A DNA stretch of 64,000 nucleotides from Chitinophaga parva. GTDB lineage: Bacteria > Bacteroidota > Bacteroidia > Chitinophagales > Chitinophagaceae. The translations under genes and the position numbers were made by a program. Below the pieces are notes generated by a model, which worked only from the letters and a program-made list of their open reading frames with translations, was not told the DNA's origin and did no database searches. The stretch spans positions 186,001-250,000 of the forward strand of contig NZ_QCYK01000001.1 of assembly GCF_003071345.1 (NCBI RefSeq), in the 5' to 3' direction. Shown here one piece after another: positions 27,726-37,453 of the stretch (position 1 is its first letter; every line of letters starts with the position of its first letter).

Positions 27726-30700
27726 CTATTTCAGGGGTTGGGGCTGTTCTACCAGCACCCCGTTCGTAGCATGCGCGTCGTCCGCATGCGCGGGCTCGTC
27801 TTTCCCTTTAAAGAATTTATATGGCTTGGGAGACAGGTAGTTATCATCATGCAGCTCCCTCACTTTAGCCCTGGGCATAAAGAGCTTTACGATCAGCACC
27901 AGGAAGGGCACATATTTCAACGCCCTTGGCCAGCCCATGTAATCCAGCACGTCAATAGAGCGCTTGTTCATGGAGTACATCACCGGCACCAGGATGAGGG
28001 TGAGGAAGGTGGCAAAGATCAACCCGAAGATCATGGTCCAGGCCAGGGGCCCCCAGAACGCCACGTTATCCCCGCCAAAGAAGATGTGCGGCTCAAACGA
28101 GGAGAAGAGGGATGCAAAGTCAATATTAAAGCCCACCGCCAGCGGGATGAGCCCCAGAATGGCCGCAATGGCCGTGAGGATCACCGGGGTCATACGTGTG
28201 CGGCCGGCCTCCATCACTGCCTCATGCACCGTAGCGCCCTGCATCAGCAGCAGGTCTGTAAACTCTACCAGCACGATCCCATTGCGCACCACGATGCCCG
28301 CCAGGGCCATGATGCCCACACCGGTCATTACAATGGAAATATCCATCTTGGTAATGGCAAAGCCCAGGAATACCCCGATGATGCTGAACAGGATCTCGGA
28401 GAAGATGATCAGCGGGCGGCCTATGGAGTTGAACTGCAGCACCATGATCAGCAGGATGAGGCCAAAAGCGCCCACCATGGCCTTTAGCAGGAAGTTCATG
28501 GTTTCTTCCTGGTCTTCCTGCTCACCGGTCATCTTCACCATTACACCGGCGGGCTTGGCAAATTCATCCAGGGCTGCCTTGATCTGGCCCACCACCTCGT
28601 TGGCATTGTAGCCGGAGAGCACGTTGGATGCCAGGGTCACCACGCGCTTCTGGTCTATACGTTTAATGCTTGCATATGTATTGGCATAGCGGATGGTAGC
28701 CACCGCGCTCAGGGGCACCTGGCGCACCGCACCGCCCATGTTCATATCACGGAACATGATGTTGGTGTTCATCAGCGTGTTCACGTTGTTACGCTGGTCT
28801 TCTTTAAAGCGCACATTGATCGGGTAGTCATCTTCCGGGTCGCGGTACTTGGAGGCTTCCGTACCAAAAAGGGCGCCGCGCAGGGCCATGCCGATGGTGG
28901 CGGTAGAGATGCCTTCCCGGTTAGCACGCTCCCGGTCTATCTCTACTACAACTTCCGGCTTGTTGCTTTCAAAATCACTTTTCAATTCTTCCACCCCGCC
29001 AATGTTGAGCGAGTCCAGGTAACGTTTGATCTTATCGGAAGTGGTGGTCAGTGTTTCAAATTCATCACCGGAGATCTCGATGTTGATGGCCTTACCCGTG
29101 GGCGGACCGCTTTGTTCCTGCTCCACGGTAATGTTGGCCCCGGGAATGCCTTTTACGGCTGCACGGATCTTGTCCAGGTAGTCCTTGGTGGACTGCCCGT
29201 GCCTTTCTCCGAACTCCACGAAAGCCACGGTCACCTTGCCTTTCTGCGGCTCTGTACCCTGGCTCATCTGTGAGGGATCGCCTGCGCCTACCGCCACGTT
29301 GGAGATAATGGATTCCACGATGGGGTTATTGGGCTTCACTACGGATGTAATGCGCTTTTCGATCACATGGGTAATAGAGTCTGTGTACTTCTGATCCGTG
29401 CCCATGGGCAGTTCTATGTAGGTATAAATGAAGTTCGGATCGGAGGTGGGGAAGAATACCACTTTGGGTGCGCGGATGCCGATGAGCATCACGCTGAAGA
29501 TCAGCAGGCCAAAGGTGGCAAAGAGGATCCATACCGGGCGCCAGCCCACCAGGAACCAGGCCAGGACGGACTTGTAGCGCTCCTGCACCTTGGGCCAGAA
29601 GCCGTACTGGAAGCGCCGTGCAATAGCGCCCAGCCAGAAACGTTCCAGCGCGATCAGGCACCACAGGAAGATGATGAAATTGCCACCACCCGCGTTCTTA
29701 GTGCCATAACAGATCAGCGCCAGTACGGCAAAGATGATGGTAAGAATGGTAAACTTGCGGTCCCACTTTGCTTTCGGGTGCGCCTCCCCTTCATGCTTGT
29801 CCATGAAGTCCACCGCAAACACCGGGTTGATGATGTACGCCACAAACAGCGATGCCAGCAGGGTGGTGATCAGTGTTACCGGCAGGTAGAACATGAACTT
29901 ACCGATGATCCCGGGCCAGAACAGCAGTGGCACAAAAGGCGCCAGTACCGTAAGCGTGCCCGATAGCACCGGGAGGAATACTTCTCCCGCGGCCATCTTT
30001 GCGGCTTTTACAATGCCCAGGTTCTTGGTCTCGTAGAAGATACGGTGCACGTTCTCGATCACCACGATGGCGTCATCCACCACGATACCGAGTGCCAGCA
30101 GGAAGGAGAACAATACCATCATGTTCAGCGTAAAGCCATACACCGGCATCAGCAGGAACGCGATGAACATGGAGATGGGTACCGACAAGGCCACAAACAC
30201 TGCATTCACGGCTCCCATGAAGAACATGAGGATGATGGTCACCAATGCAAAGCCAATGATGATGGTGTTGATCAGGTCGCGCAGGGTGGAGCGGGTAGAC
30301 TTGGACTGGTCTGCGGTGATGGTCACTTTCAGGCCTTTGGGGAAATAGGTTTTCTCCATGTCTTCCTTGATGGCGCGGATCTTATCACTGGCATCGATCA
30401 GGTTCTTACCGCTTTGCTTGATAACGTTGAGGGTAATTACGTTCTCCCCGTTCAGGCGCGCGTAGCTTTCCTGCTCTTTGAAGCCATCCACCACATCGGC
30501 AATGTCTTTCAGGTACACGGTGCTGCCCGCGCTGCCACGGATCACGATGTTGCGGATCTTCAGCGGGTCTTTGTATTCCCCTTTAATGCTCAGCGTACGT
30601 TTTTGTCCATCCATGGAAACAAGGCCACCGGAAATGGTGATGTTTTCCGATTGGATGGCGCGCGTAATATCGTCAAAAGAGATCTGGGCCGCATCCATTT

Positions 30701-31292
30701 TGTATTTGTCCACGTTCACCTGGATCTCACGGTCCAGCGCCCCTACAATGTCCACGCGGGTGATCTCATTCAGGGCTTCAATGCGGTCCTGCATTTCATC
30801 TGCATAGCGCTTGAGGGATTGCAGGTCAAAATCACCGGAAAGGTTGATGTTCATGATGGGCATCTGGCTCACATCAATCTTGATGATCTGCGGTTCCTGG
30901 TCCAGTTTCTGGGGCAGGTCTTTGCGCGCATCATCCACCTTCTGGCGCACTTCATTGCGGGCCGCTTCAATATCCTCTTCCGCATTAAATTCTATAGAAA
31001 TGGCGGAGTAGTCCTGGAGGGAAGTGCTCTTGATCTTCTTCACACCGGAGATGCCGTTCAGCTGCTTTTCAATGGGCTTGGTCACCAGCGTTTCCATATC
31101 CTCCGGTGATGTACCGAAGTTGATGGTGCTGATGTAGAACTGCGGGAACACCACTTCCGGGAATTGCTCCTTGGGCAGCGAGAGGTAGGACGAAATGCCC
31201 AGCAGTGCGATGAGCACCGTGGCCACGTAAATGCTCACCCGGTTATCAATGGCCCAACTGGTGGGCTTAAATTCTTTTTGTAGATCTTTCAT
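27726..31292 (-). CDS. RND efflux transporter permease (AcrB/HAE1-like)
   Basis: 1188 residues with the two-fold RND layout: an N-terminal helix (SIYVATVLIALLGISSYL), periplasmic porter domain, a group of helices with the proton-relay Asp pair in GIVVDDAIVVIENV, an extra-long middle membrane/cytosolic region (about 520-620), second porter domain and C-terminal helices ending in LVPVMYSMN. It uses the proton gradient to extrude hydrophobic compounds; the substrate cannot be inferred. The adaptor gene is directly upstream (20 bp) and TolC and TetR precede it. The C-terminal tail of about 70 residues after the last helix is longer than usual. Confidence 0.93.
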   Translation of the reverse strand: MKDLQKEFKPTSWAIDNRVSIYVATVLIALLGISSYLSLPKEQFPEVVFPQFYISTINFGTSPEDMETLVTKPIEKQLNGISGVKKIKSTSLQDYSAISIEFNAEEDIEAARNEVRQKVDDARKDLPQKLDQEPQIIKIDVSQMPIMNINLSGDFDLQSLKRYADEMQDRIEALNEITRVDIVGALDREIQVNVDKYKMDAAQISFDDITRAIQSENITISGGLVSMDGQKRTLSIKGEYKDPLKIRNIVIRGSAGSTVYLKDIADVVDGFKEQESYARLNGENVITLNVIKQSGKNLIDASDKIRAIKEDMEKTYFPKGLKVTITADQSKSTRSTLRDLINTIIIGFALVTIILMFFMGAVNAVFVALSVPISMFIAFLLMPVYGFTLNMMVLFSFLLALGIVVDDAIVVIENVHRIFYETKNLGIVKAAKMAAGEVFLPVLSGTLTVLAPFVPLLFWPGIIGKFMFYLPVTLITTLLASLFVAYIINPVFAVDFMDKHEGEAHPKAKWDRKFTILTIIFAVLALICYGTKNAGGGNFIIFLWCLIALERFWLGAIARRFQYGFWPKVQERYKSVLAWFLVGWRPVWILFATFGLLIFSVMLIGIRAPKVVFFPTSDPNFIYTYIELPMGTDQKYTDSITHVIEKRITSVVKPNNPIVESIISNVAVGAGDPSQMSQGTEPQKGKVTVAFVEFGERHGQSTKDYLDKIRAAVKGIPGANITVEQEQSGPPTGKAINIEISGDEFETLTTTSDKIKRYLDSLNIGGVEELKSDFESNKPEVVVEIDRERANREGISTATIGMALRGALFGTEASKYRDPEDDYPINVRFKEDQRNNVNTLMNTNIMFRDMNMGGAVRQVPLSAVATIRYANTYASIKRIDQKRVVTLASNVLSGYNANEVVGQIKAALDEFAKPAGVMVKMTGEQEDQEETMNFLLKAMVGAFGLILLIMVLQFNSIGRPLIIFSEILFSIIGVFLGFAITKMDISIVMTGVGIMALAGIVVRNGIVLVEFTDLLLMQGATVHEAVMEAGRTRMTPVILTAIAAILGLIPLAVGFNIDFASLFSSFEPHIFFGGDNVAFWGPLAWTMIFGLIFATFLTLILVPVMYSMNKRSIDVLDYMGWPRALKYVPFLVLIVKLFMPRAKVRELHDDNYLSPKPYKFFKGKDEPAHADDAHATNGVLVEQPQPLK

Positions 31293-31312
31293 CGCAATGC
31301 GTTTTAAGCGTA

Positions 31313-32422
31313 CTAAAGTTGAACCGGGTCATTGTCGTTCAGGTCCTGGAATCCGGTAACGACCAGCTTTTCGCCGGCTTGCAGCCCGCTTTTCACTTCC
31401 GCCTTATCATTGTAAGTACGGCCTATTTCTATCATGCGGCGCTTGGCCACCAGGCCTTTACCTTCCTGCTGGGCCACCAGTACGTAAGGTTTGCCCAGGG
31501 AGTACTGGATCACGCCTACGGGCACGATGATAGCCGCGGGGGCCTGGTAATCCACGATCTGGATCTGGGCCACCATATTGGCTTTCAACGCGGCATCCGG
31601 TGCCAGGGCCACTTCCACGCGGATGGTGCGGCTCAGGGGATCGATGGTTTGCGCGGCAAAGGTGATCTTGTTTTCAATGCTTTTGTTGATATCCGGGAAG
31701 GTGACCTTCACACGGTCGCCGGTGTGTACGTGGCCGGCGTAGGCTTCGGCAATGTTTGCCACTATTTTCAGGTTATTGCTGTTCACCACGCGGAAGGCTG
31801 GTGCGCCGGGTTGGGCCAGGTCGCCCACTTTGGCAATTACGGCATCCACGGTGCCGCTGATCGGCGCCACAATGCGGGTTTGGTTCATCTGTTCCTGCAG
31901 CGTGCCCATGCGGCGTTCCAGGCTTTCCTTCTGTGATTTCGCGTTCAGGTATTGCACTTCAGACCCGATCTGTTGTGACCAGAGGTTCTTTTGTTTTTCA
32001 TACAGCGTATTGGCCAGGTCCAGCTGTGTATTCAGCTCGGCCATGTTGGCTTTCAGTACCTGGTCGTCTACCTGGGCCAATGTCTGTCCCTGGCTTACGT
32101 GGGTACCTTCTTTCACAAAAATGCTGGTGATGGTGCCGGGAGTGCGGGCAGATACGTTCACATTTTCACGGGCATCTACAGCGCCCTGCACATCAATGTA
32201 ATGGGTGAAGGTGGTATCGGCCAGTGTCAGTACGGCCACGTTCTTGCGTTGTACACTATCTTTTACGTTGAGCTGTTTTTCCAGGTCAGCGATCTCTTTA
32301 TCGATCTTGGCTTTTTCGCTTTTCAGTTTTTCCAGCCTGGCAGCATTATCTTTTGTTTTATCGCCACCACCGCAGGCCGCGAGCAGGATTACCAGGGGGA
32401 TGATGTAAGCACTTGTCTTCAT
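31313..32422 (-). CDS. RND efflux periplasmic adaptor (lipoprotein)
   Basis: 369 residues. Type II signal peptide with lipobox LLAAC (Cys17), then a coiled coil (about 25-55 and the hairpin at 120-170), a lipoyl/barrel-sandwich domain (GTITSIFVKEGTHVSQGQTL) and a beta-barrel/membrane-proximal region. It links the RND pump to the TolC channel. The start at 32422 (MKTSAYIIP) is chosen to place the signal peptide first. It overlaps none and is 28 bp from the TolC stop codon. Confidence 0.93.
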   Translation of the reverse strand: MKTSAYIIPLVILLAACGGGDKTKDNAARLEKLKSEKAKIDKEIADLEKQLNVKDSVQRKNVAVLTLADTTFTHYIDVQGAVDARENVNVSARTPGTITSIFVKEGTHVSQGQTLAQVDDQVLKANMAELNTQLDLANTLYEKQKNLWSQQIGSEVQYLNAKSQKESLERRMGTLQEQMNQTRIVAPISGTVDAVIAKVGDLAQPGAPAFRVVNSNNLKIVANIAEAYAGHVHTGDRVKVTFPDINKSIENKITFAAQTIDPLSRTIRVEVALAPDAALKANMVAQIQIVDYQAPAAIIVPVGVIQYSLGKPYVLVAQQEGKGLVAKRRMIEIGRTYNDKAEVKSGLQAGEKLVVTGFQDLNDNDPVQL

Positions 32423-32450
32423 AAGTTCAGTGTGTTTTGAGGGGTGACGG

Positions 32451-33812
32451 TTAGAGTTTACCATTTGCTCTCAGGTAATCAATCTTGGCCACCACGGCAT
32501 TGTATAAAGCGGTGAAATAATTGTTCTGTGAGGTGAGCAGGTCATTTTCTGCGGTGGTTACTTCCAGGCTGGAACCTACGCCCTCCCTGTATTTAACCTG
32601 GGTAGTATTATAAACGTTCTGGGCCAGCTGCATGTTCTTTTCCTGTGCCTGCAGGGTCAGCACATTGTTGCGGAAGCTGGTGGCAGACTGTTCGCGCTCC
32701 AGGTCTATGGCCAGTTTGGTGTTTTCCAGGCTCACGTCAGATTTGCGCACATTCAGTTCCGCCTGTTCCACCTGGCGCTTGCGTTGCAGGCCGGAGAACA
32801 GGGTTACATTCATGCTCAGACCCAGGGTCACATAACCATACCACATGTTATTCTGGAAGTAGTCGAATTTATTACTGCCGCGCAGGGTACCGCCGGTACC
32901 AAAGAGGGACAGGCTGGGCAAGGCTTTCAGTTTGTAGCGCTTCAGGTCATACTCGTTCACCTCTTTCTGGGTCTGGGCCAGTTGGTATTCAATGCGGGAT
33001 GCGTAGCTGAAGGTATCGGTCACCAGCTCGGCCGTCACGTTCTCTACCGAGAGCGTATCTGTGAGCAACAGGGGCTGTTGCAGGGGCATGCCCATCTGGA
33101 ATTTGAGGGCAGCCAGGCCTATTTCCGTAACGTTTTGCAGCTTGATGGCTTCCGTTTGCAGGTTGGTGAGCTGCACGGTAAGGCGGTCCACATCCAGTTT
33201 TTCGGCCAGGCCGTTCTGGTAGGTCACGGTCACATCGTGCAGGTTCTTGCTGAACATGGTGATGTTCTCGTTGAGAATGTTGAGGGCTTTACGCGCATTG
33301 AGCACGTTATAATAAGCCTTGTACACATTCACCTTCACATCTATTTCCGCACGGGTTACGTTGCGCGACACCAGTTCCTCCAGCGACTTACGGGCCTGCA
33401 GGGCCACCAGCACGCTGGGGTCAAAGAGCACCTGGGTAAGCTTGAACTCACCGGTTACGTTGTGCTTCAGCTGGAAGGCCACGTACTGGTAAGTACCCAT
33501 GGGAATGGAGTCGGAGAAGTTGTGCAGGTCAAACGCAGATTTCTGCAGGATGGGGCTGTACTGGTAGTTACCATCTGCCGTGAGGGTAGGCAGCGCCAGG
33601 CCGCTTACCTCTTTGTTCTTGGCCAGCTGGATGAGCTGGTCCAGCCGGGCCGTTTTTACCGCAGCCTGGTTAGCTATGGCATAATCCACCGCGGCGCGGG
33701 CCGAGAGGGCCAGCGTGTCTGTGGCAGACGGTGCCTGGCTTTGCGCGGAAGCGGTTGTCCAAAGCATCATGGCGCACAAAAAGCACATGAGCGTCCTTTG
33801 TGTTAACATCAT
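32451..33812 (-). CDS. TolC family outer membrane efflux protein
   Basis: 453 residues with a signal peptide ending near ASAQ (about 24), followed by the two-fold helical OEP repeat (ALxxR.A....N..... and NVRKSDVSLENTKLAIDLE), typical of TolC channels. It supplies the outer-membrane duct for the adaptor and RND pump downstream. It begins 12 bp after the TetR gene stop, so the whole TetR-TolC-adaptor-RND set reads as one operon. Confidence 0.94.
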   Translation of the reverse strand: MMLTQRTLMCFLCAMMLWTTASAQSQAPSATDTLALSARAAVDYAIANQAAVKTARLDQLIQLAKNKEVSGLALPTLTADGNYQYSPILQKSAFDLHNFSDSIPMGTYQYVAFQLKHNVTGEFKLTQVLFDPSVLVALQARKSLEELVSRNVTRAEIDVKVNVYKAYYNVLNARKALNILNENITMFSKNLHDVTVTYQNGLAEKLDVDRLTVQLTNLQTEAIKLQNVTEIGLAALKFQMGMPLQQPLLLTDTLSVENVTAELVTDTFSYASRIEYQLAQTQKEVNEYDLKRYKLKALPSLSLFGTGGTLRGSNKFDYFQNNMWYGYVTLGLSMNVTLFSGLQRKRQVEQAELNVRKSDVSLENTKLAIDLEREQSATSFRNNVLTLQAQEKNMQLAQNVYNTTQVKYREGVGSSLEVTTAENDLLTSQNNYFTALYNAVVAKIDYLRANGKL

Positions 33813-33824
33813 TCCTGTGATTTA

Positions 33825-34442
33825 TTATTTGTTGTTCGTAAGTGTGTGCCGGTAATGTTCGATCAATTGGTACCCTTTCGGGGATGCTACGCCGTATAAA
33901 AAATGTTCCACCAATACCTTTTGTATTTCCCACATATCCATGTGCTGCAGGTTAAAACGTTCCACCTCCAGGCAGAGCGTCATGGCCAGGGTCCTGAAAT
34001 GTGGCAGCACTGTCAGATTGAGCGCAGGGCGGTACAGTCCTTCCCGGATGCCCCGTTCCAGGTTCTGCCGCACCATGGTGTTCATATAACCGTCTTTATG
34101 ATCCTGGAACAATGCAAATGCGGATGGATGGAACTTCTGCAGGTCGGACATGATCACGGGATTGATCTCGCCGTACTGCTCATGCATCAGCAGCATTACC
34201 AGGAATAATTCTTCTATTGCGTTGTCTGCTTTTTGTGGTAAATGCGTGGATGCCGATCTGATGTGGTTTAAAAAACGGTCGATAGCCTGGACCACCAGGT
34301 CGTTCTTGTCCGTAAAGTGTGCGTACAGTGTTTTCTTTGAAATGCCCAGTTTCATGGCTATGTCATCCATGGTAATGGAGCGTGTCCCATACTGGCGGAA
34401 CAAACCAAAAGCGGTGTCCAGGATTCTTTCGGGTACTTCCAT
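33825..34442 (-). CDS. TetR/AcrR family repressor of the efflux operon
   Basis: 205 residues. The N-terminal HTH has the family form RILDTAFGLFRQYGTRSITM ... LGISKKTLYAHFTDKNDLV (about 5-52), with a helical ligand domain after it. The start at 34442 is selected because upstream residues are not family-like and because a good promoter lies just before it. As first gene of the efflux operon it probably represses its own transcription and responds to a pump substrate; an inverted repeat overlapping the promoter (34491-34518) is a candidate operator. Confidence 0.9.
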   Translation of the reverse strand: MEVPERILDTAFGLFRQYGTRSITMDDIAMKLGISKKTLYAHFTDKNDLVVQAIDRFLNHIRSASTHLPQKADNAIEELFLVMLLMHEQYGEINPVIMSDLQKFHPSAFALFQDHKDGYMNTMVRQNLERGIREGLYRPALNLTVLPHFRTLAMTLCLEVERFNLQHMDMWEIQKVLVEHFLYGVASPKGYQLIEHYRHTLTNNK

Positions 34443-34480
34443 GCGATAGGTTTGGCATATACCTCTCTTCAGGTACGGAA

Positions 34481-34512
34481 CAAAGCTAATGGAAACTTTC
34501 ATCAAACCAAAA
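34481..34512 (-). promoter_or_regulatory. Promoter of the efflux operon
   Basis: On the minus strand TTTTG (34508-34512), 19-bp spacer, TAGCTTTG (34481-34488). The start of tetR lies 39 bp downstream of the -7 element. Confidence 0.7.
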
Positions 34513-34518
34513 GTTTCC
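34491..34518. promoter_or_regulatory. Candidate TetR operator
   Basis: Perfect 9-bp inverted repeat GGAAACTTT / AAAGTTTCC with a 10-bp spacer, spanning the -33 box and the space between the promoter elements. Binding here would block RNA polymerase. Confidence 0.6.
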
Positions 34519-34586
34519 GGCATTTTTTCGGTAAAACCAGGGGCTGCAGCAGGTGAATGGCGTAATTTTACCGTGAATACGCTACT

Positions 34587-35252
34587 ATGGCTTCAAAATT
34601 TACGTTCAACGCGCTCACGACAAGATTACTCCGCTATTTCTTCCAGGGCCTGCTTATCCTTGCTCCCATAGGCATTACTGCCTTTGCTATTTACTGGGGA
34701 TTCCAGACTATTGATAACCTGCTGCCACTGAACCTGGTGCCAGAGCACACACCGCTGTTTTTCCTGCGCTACAAAGGGGTAGGGTTTGTGATGGTGCTGT
34801 TCCTCATTGTGCTGGTGGGTTATCTCAGCTCCTCCTTCATCCTGGGCCGCCTGTTCGATCTGTTTGACCACGCGCTGGAACGCACACCTTTCGTGAAGTA
34901 CATTTATTCTTCCATCAAGGATGTATTTGATGCGTTTGTAGGGGAAAAGAAAAAGTTCGACCATCCGGTGCTGGCGCAGATCTATGGGGAAGATGTGTGG
35001 GAGGTGGGATTCATTACCCAACAGGATATGAGCGCATTTGGCCTCACGGACTACATGGCCGTGTACTGCCCGCAATCGTACGCCATTGCCGGCAAAGTAT
35101 ATTTAGTGCCAAAACATAAAGTGAGATTACTGGAAAACATTACCGCCGCGGAGGCCATGAAATTCGTGGTATCCGGCGGGGTCACCACCGGGCATGTACA
35201 TGGAACGGTACTGAATCCCGAGGGCCAGGAGGTCACGGAAGATAAGTCATAA
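34587..35252 (+). CDS. DUF502 family membrane protein
   Basis: 221 residues with two transmembrane helices (about 19-40, ILAPIGITAFAIYWGF, and about 70-92, GVGFVMVLFLIVLVGYL) and a conserved soluble part containing YSSIKDVFDAFVGEKK and GGVTTGHVHG, fitting DUF502. The family has no established biochemical role. It stands alone between the efflux regulator and a terminator; it is divergent from tetR. Confidence 0.85.
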   Translation: MASKFTFNALTTRLLRYFFQGLLILAPIGITAFAIYWGFQTIDNLLPLNLVPEHTPLFFLRYKGVGFVMVLFLIVLVGYLSSSFILGRLFDLFDHALERTPFVKYIYSSIKDVFDAFVGEKKKFDHPVLAQIYGEDVWEVGFITQQDMSAFGLTDYMAVYCPQSYAIAGKVYLVPKHKVRLLENITAAEAMKFVVSGGVTTGHVHGTVLNPEGQEVTEDKS

Positions 35253-35290
35253 CAAAAAAGCGCCTGGTTGCTGCCAGGCGCTTTTTTGTT
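35253..35290. terminator. Bidirectional terminator
   Basis: Stem GCGCCTGG / CCAGGCGC flanked by A6 and T6, between the convergent DUF502 and GlxA-type genes. Confidence 0.9.
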
Positions 35291-35303
35291 GCAGGATGCG
35301 CTG

Positions 35304-36305
35304 CTACAACTGTTCCGCTGCTGCAAACGACTTGCGGAAGGTACTGCGGTAATAGCTGGGCGATATTTTCAGGTGGCGCATGAAAGTGCGCCGCATGGAC
35401 ACCAGGCCTCCCAGGCCACATTTTTCCGCTATCTGCTCCATGCTCAGGTCAGAATCTTCCAGGTACTGGCGGGCCATGTCCACCCTTAATTTTTCCAGGT
35501 ACTTGGCAGGTGTCATTTTTGTTTCCCGGAGGAATACGCGCGCAAAATTACGCGGGCTCATACTCACCTTGGCGGCCATCATTTCCACCTTCACCTCTTC
35601 GGCAATGTGCTTGCGCAACCATTGGTGGACGCGGCCTGCCAGCGGGCTTTCCTGCTCAAACCCTGGCAGCAGGTGCCCATACTGCAGCTGCCCGCCGGGC
35701 CGCCGCAAATGCAGCACCAGGCGGCGCGCTACCTGCAGGGCCAGTTCGTGCCCCAGGTCTTCTTCCACCATGCCCAGTGCCAGGTCTATCCCGGATGTAA
35801 CACCGCCGGAAGTATAGATCTTCCCGTCTTTTACATAGAAAGGACTGCTATCTACCTGCACTGTAGGAAATTCAGCAGCCAGCTTACCGCACACCTCCCA
35901 GTGCGTGGTGGCATTGCGACCATCCAGCAGGCCGGCACGGGCCAGGGAAAAAGCGCCGGCGCACACGGAGCCCATGCGCTGCACATCGCCATACTGGGCG
36001 CGCAGCCATTCGTAAAACGCCGGGGGTATCTTGGGCGAAGTACCGCCTACGATCAACGTATCAATGGGAAAATCAATTTCCATTGCACTCATCTCGCACA
36101 GCACCGTAACCCCTGACGCCGTAACCACCTGCCGGCTGCGCGTGGCGGACGCCAGTAGCACGCGGTAGGGTGGATCAGCAGGGTCCTTTATCTTGGACGC
36201 CATGGTAAATACATCGCTGGGGCCGGCCACGTTGAGCAGTCTGGCATCGGGTACGGCCACCAGCACGATGGTCTTTGTTTTCCGGGAGGGTTTACGGGTT
36301 GCCAT
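35304..36305 (-). CDS. GlxA-type regulator: DJ-1/PfpI domain plus AraC HTH
   Basis: 333 residues. The N-terminal two-thirds (about 10-200) is a DJ-1/PfpI-like domain with the nucleophile-elbow segment GSVCAGAFSLARAG, and the C-terminus (about 225-325) has two AraC helix-turn-helices (SMSPRNFARVFLRETKMTPA and SMEQIAEKCGLGG). Such regulators sense small molecules through the DJ-1 part. It starts 9 bp after gap on the same strand and might be co-transcribed with it. The ligand is unknown. Confidence 0.9.
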   Translation of the reverse strand: MATRKPSRKTKTIVLVAVPDARLLNVAGPSDVFTMASKIKDPADPPYRVLLASATRSRQVVTASGVTVLCEMSAMEIDFPIDTLIVGGTSPKIPPAFYEWLRAQYGDVQRMGSVCAGAFSLARAGLLDGRNATTHWEVCGKLAAEFPTVQVDSSPFYVKDGKIYTSGGVTSGIDLALGMVEEDLGHELALQVARRLVLHLRRPGGQLQYGHLLPGFEQESPLAGRVHQWLRKHIAEEVKVEMMAAKVSMSPRNFARVFLRETKMTPAKYLEKLRVDMARQYLEDSDLSMEQIAEKCGLGGLVSMRRTFMRHLKISPSYYRSTFRKSFAAAEQL

Positions 36306-36314
36306 GGCACGAAT

Positions 36315-37289
36315 TTACAACAGGCTTACCAACTCTGAGATCCGGTTGGAGATCCCTACTTCATTATCATACCAGGCCACCACCTTCACGGTTTTCTGGA
36401 TGCTGCGGGTCAGCGTACCATCCACAATGGAAGAATGGGTGTTGCCCAGGATGTCTGAAGAAACGAGGGGCTCTTCGGTGTATTCCAGGATGCCTTTGAG
36501 GGCGCCGTTGGCGTATTTTTTAAAGGTTTCGTTCAGCTCCGCTGCACTTACGGCGCGGGTGAGGTTCACAGTAAGGTCTACGATAGAACCGTCTATCACC
36601 GGTACCCGGTAAGAATAGCCATCCATCTTGCCTTTGAGGTTGGGCAGCACTTCGCCAATGGCTTTTGCTGCACCGGTGCTGGTGGGAATGATGGAGTGCG
36701 TAGCGGCACGGGCGCGGCGCAGGTCGCGGTGGGGCGCATCCTGCAGTTGCTGGTCTGCCGTGAAGGCATGCACGGTGCTCATGAAGCCACTTTCAATACC
36801 ATATTCTTTATCAAGGATCTGCAACACGGGCGCAATGCTGCCGGTGGTGCAGGAGGCAGTGCTGTAAATATTATCGCCACCTATCAGCTCATTGTTCACC
36901 CCATGCACAATGGTCTTTACACCACCGCTGGCGGGCGCGGTGATCAGCACTTTTTTAGCACCGGCACGGATGTGGGCTTCTGCCTTGCTGCGTTCTGTAA
37001 AGCGGCCGGTGGACTCTATCACTACATCTATGTCCAGTGCTTTCCAGGGCAGCTTTTCGGGGTCTTTTTCACTGAGAAAACGGATGGGCTTCCCATTCAC
37101 GGTAAGGCTGTTTTCGCCTGCTGCAATGGTGCCGGGAAAACGGCCATGTGCGCTGTCGTACTTGAGGAGGTGGGCCAGGGTGGCGGTATCGGTAAGGTCA
37201 TTCACGGCTACTACTTCTACATCTTTGTCCTGGAGGGCACGAAGGGTCATGCGGCCAATCCTGCCGAACCCATTGATAGCTACTTTCAT
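36315..37289 (-). CDS. gap: Glyceraldehyde-3-phosphate dehydrogenase, type I
   Basis: Glycolytic enzyme making 1,3-bisphosphoglycerate with NAD. 324 residues, slightly short for the family. The catalytic Cys147 is in YSTASCTTGS, the activating His174 in STVHAFTADQ, and the N-terminal INGFGRIGR binds NAD. A consensus promoter with an internal palindrome lies upstream (37310-37340). The GlxA-type regulator follows closely. Confidence 0.96.
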   Translation of the reverse strand: MKVAINGFGRIGRMTLRALQDKDVEVVAVNDLTDTATLAHLLKYDSAHGRFPGTIAAGENSLTVNGKPIRFLSEKDPEKLPWKALDIDVVIESTGRFTERSKAEAHIRAGAKKVLITAPASGGVKTIVHGVNNELIGGDNIYSTASCTTGSIAPVLQILDKEYGIESGFMSTVHAFTADQQLQDAPHRDLRRARAATHSIIPTSTGAAKAIGEVLPNLKGKMDGYSYRVPVIDGSIVDLTVNLTRAVSAAELNETFKKYANGALKGILEYTEEPLVSSDILGNTHSSIVDGTLTRSIQKTVKVVAWYDNEVGISNRISELVSLL

Positions 37290-37309
37290 GATTTGTCTGT
37301 TTTATACAC

Positions 37310-37340
37310 CAAATTTACAAAAACTGCCACGTGGCTGCAA
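37310..37340 (-). promoter_or_regulatory. Promoter of gap with a CACGTG palindrome
   Basis: On the minus strand TTG (37338-37340), about 20-bp spacer, TAAATTTG (37310-37317). GCCACGTGGC (37326-37335), a perfect 10-bp palindrome, lies between the elements and could be an operator. Confidence 0.6.
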
Positions 37341-37453
37341 TGACAGAAAATATACAGATCCTGCCAACCTGTAATTTTTCAATCCATTAACGAGTTATTA
37401 AGATCCGGGTCAATGCAATAGCCGTTATTCGCAGTAATTAAACACACCTGCTT

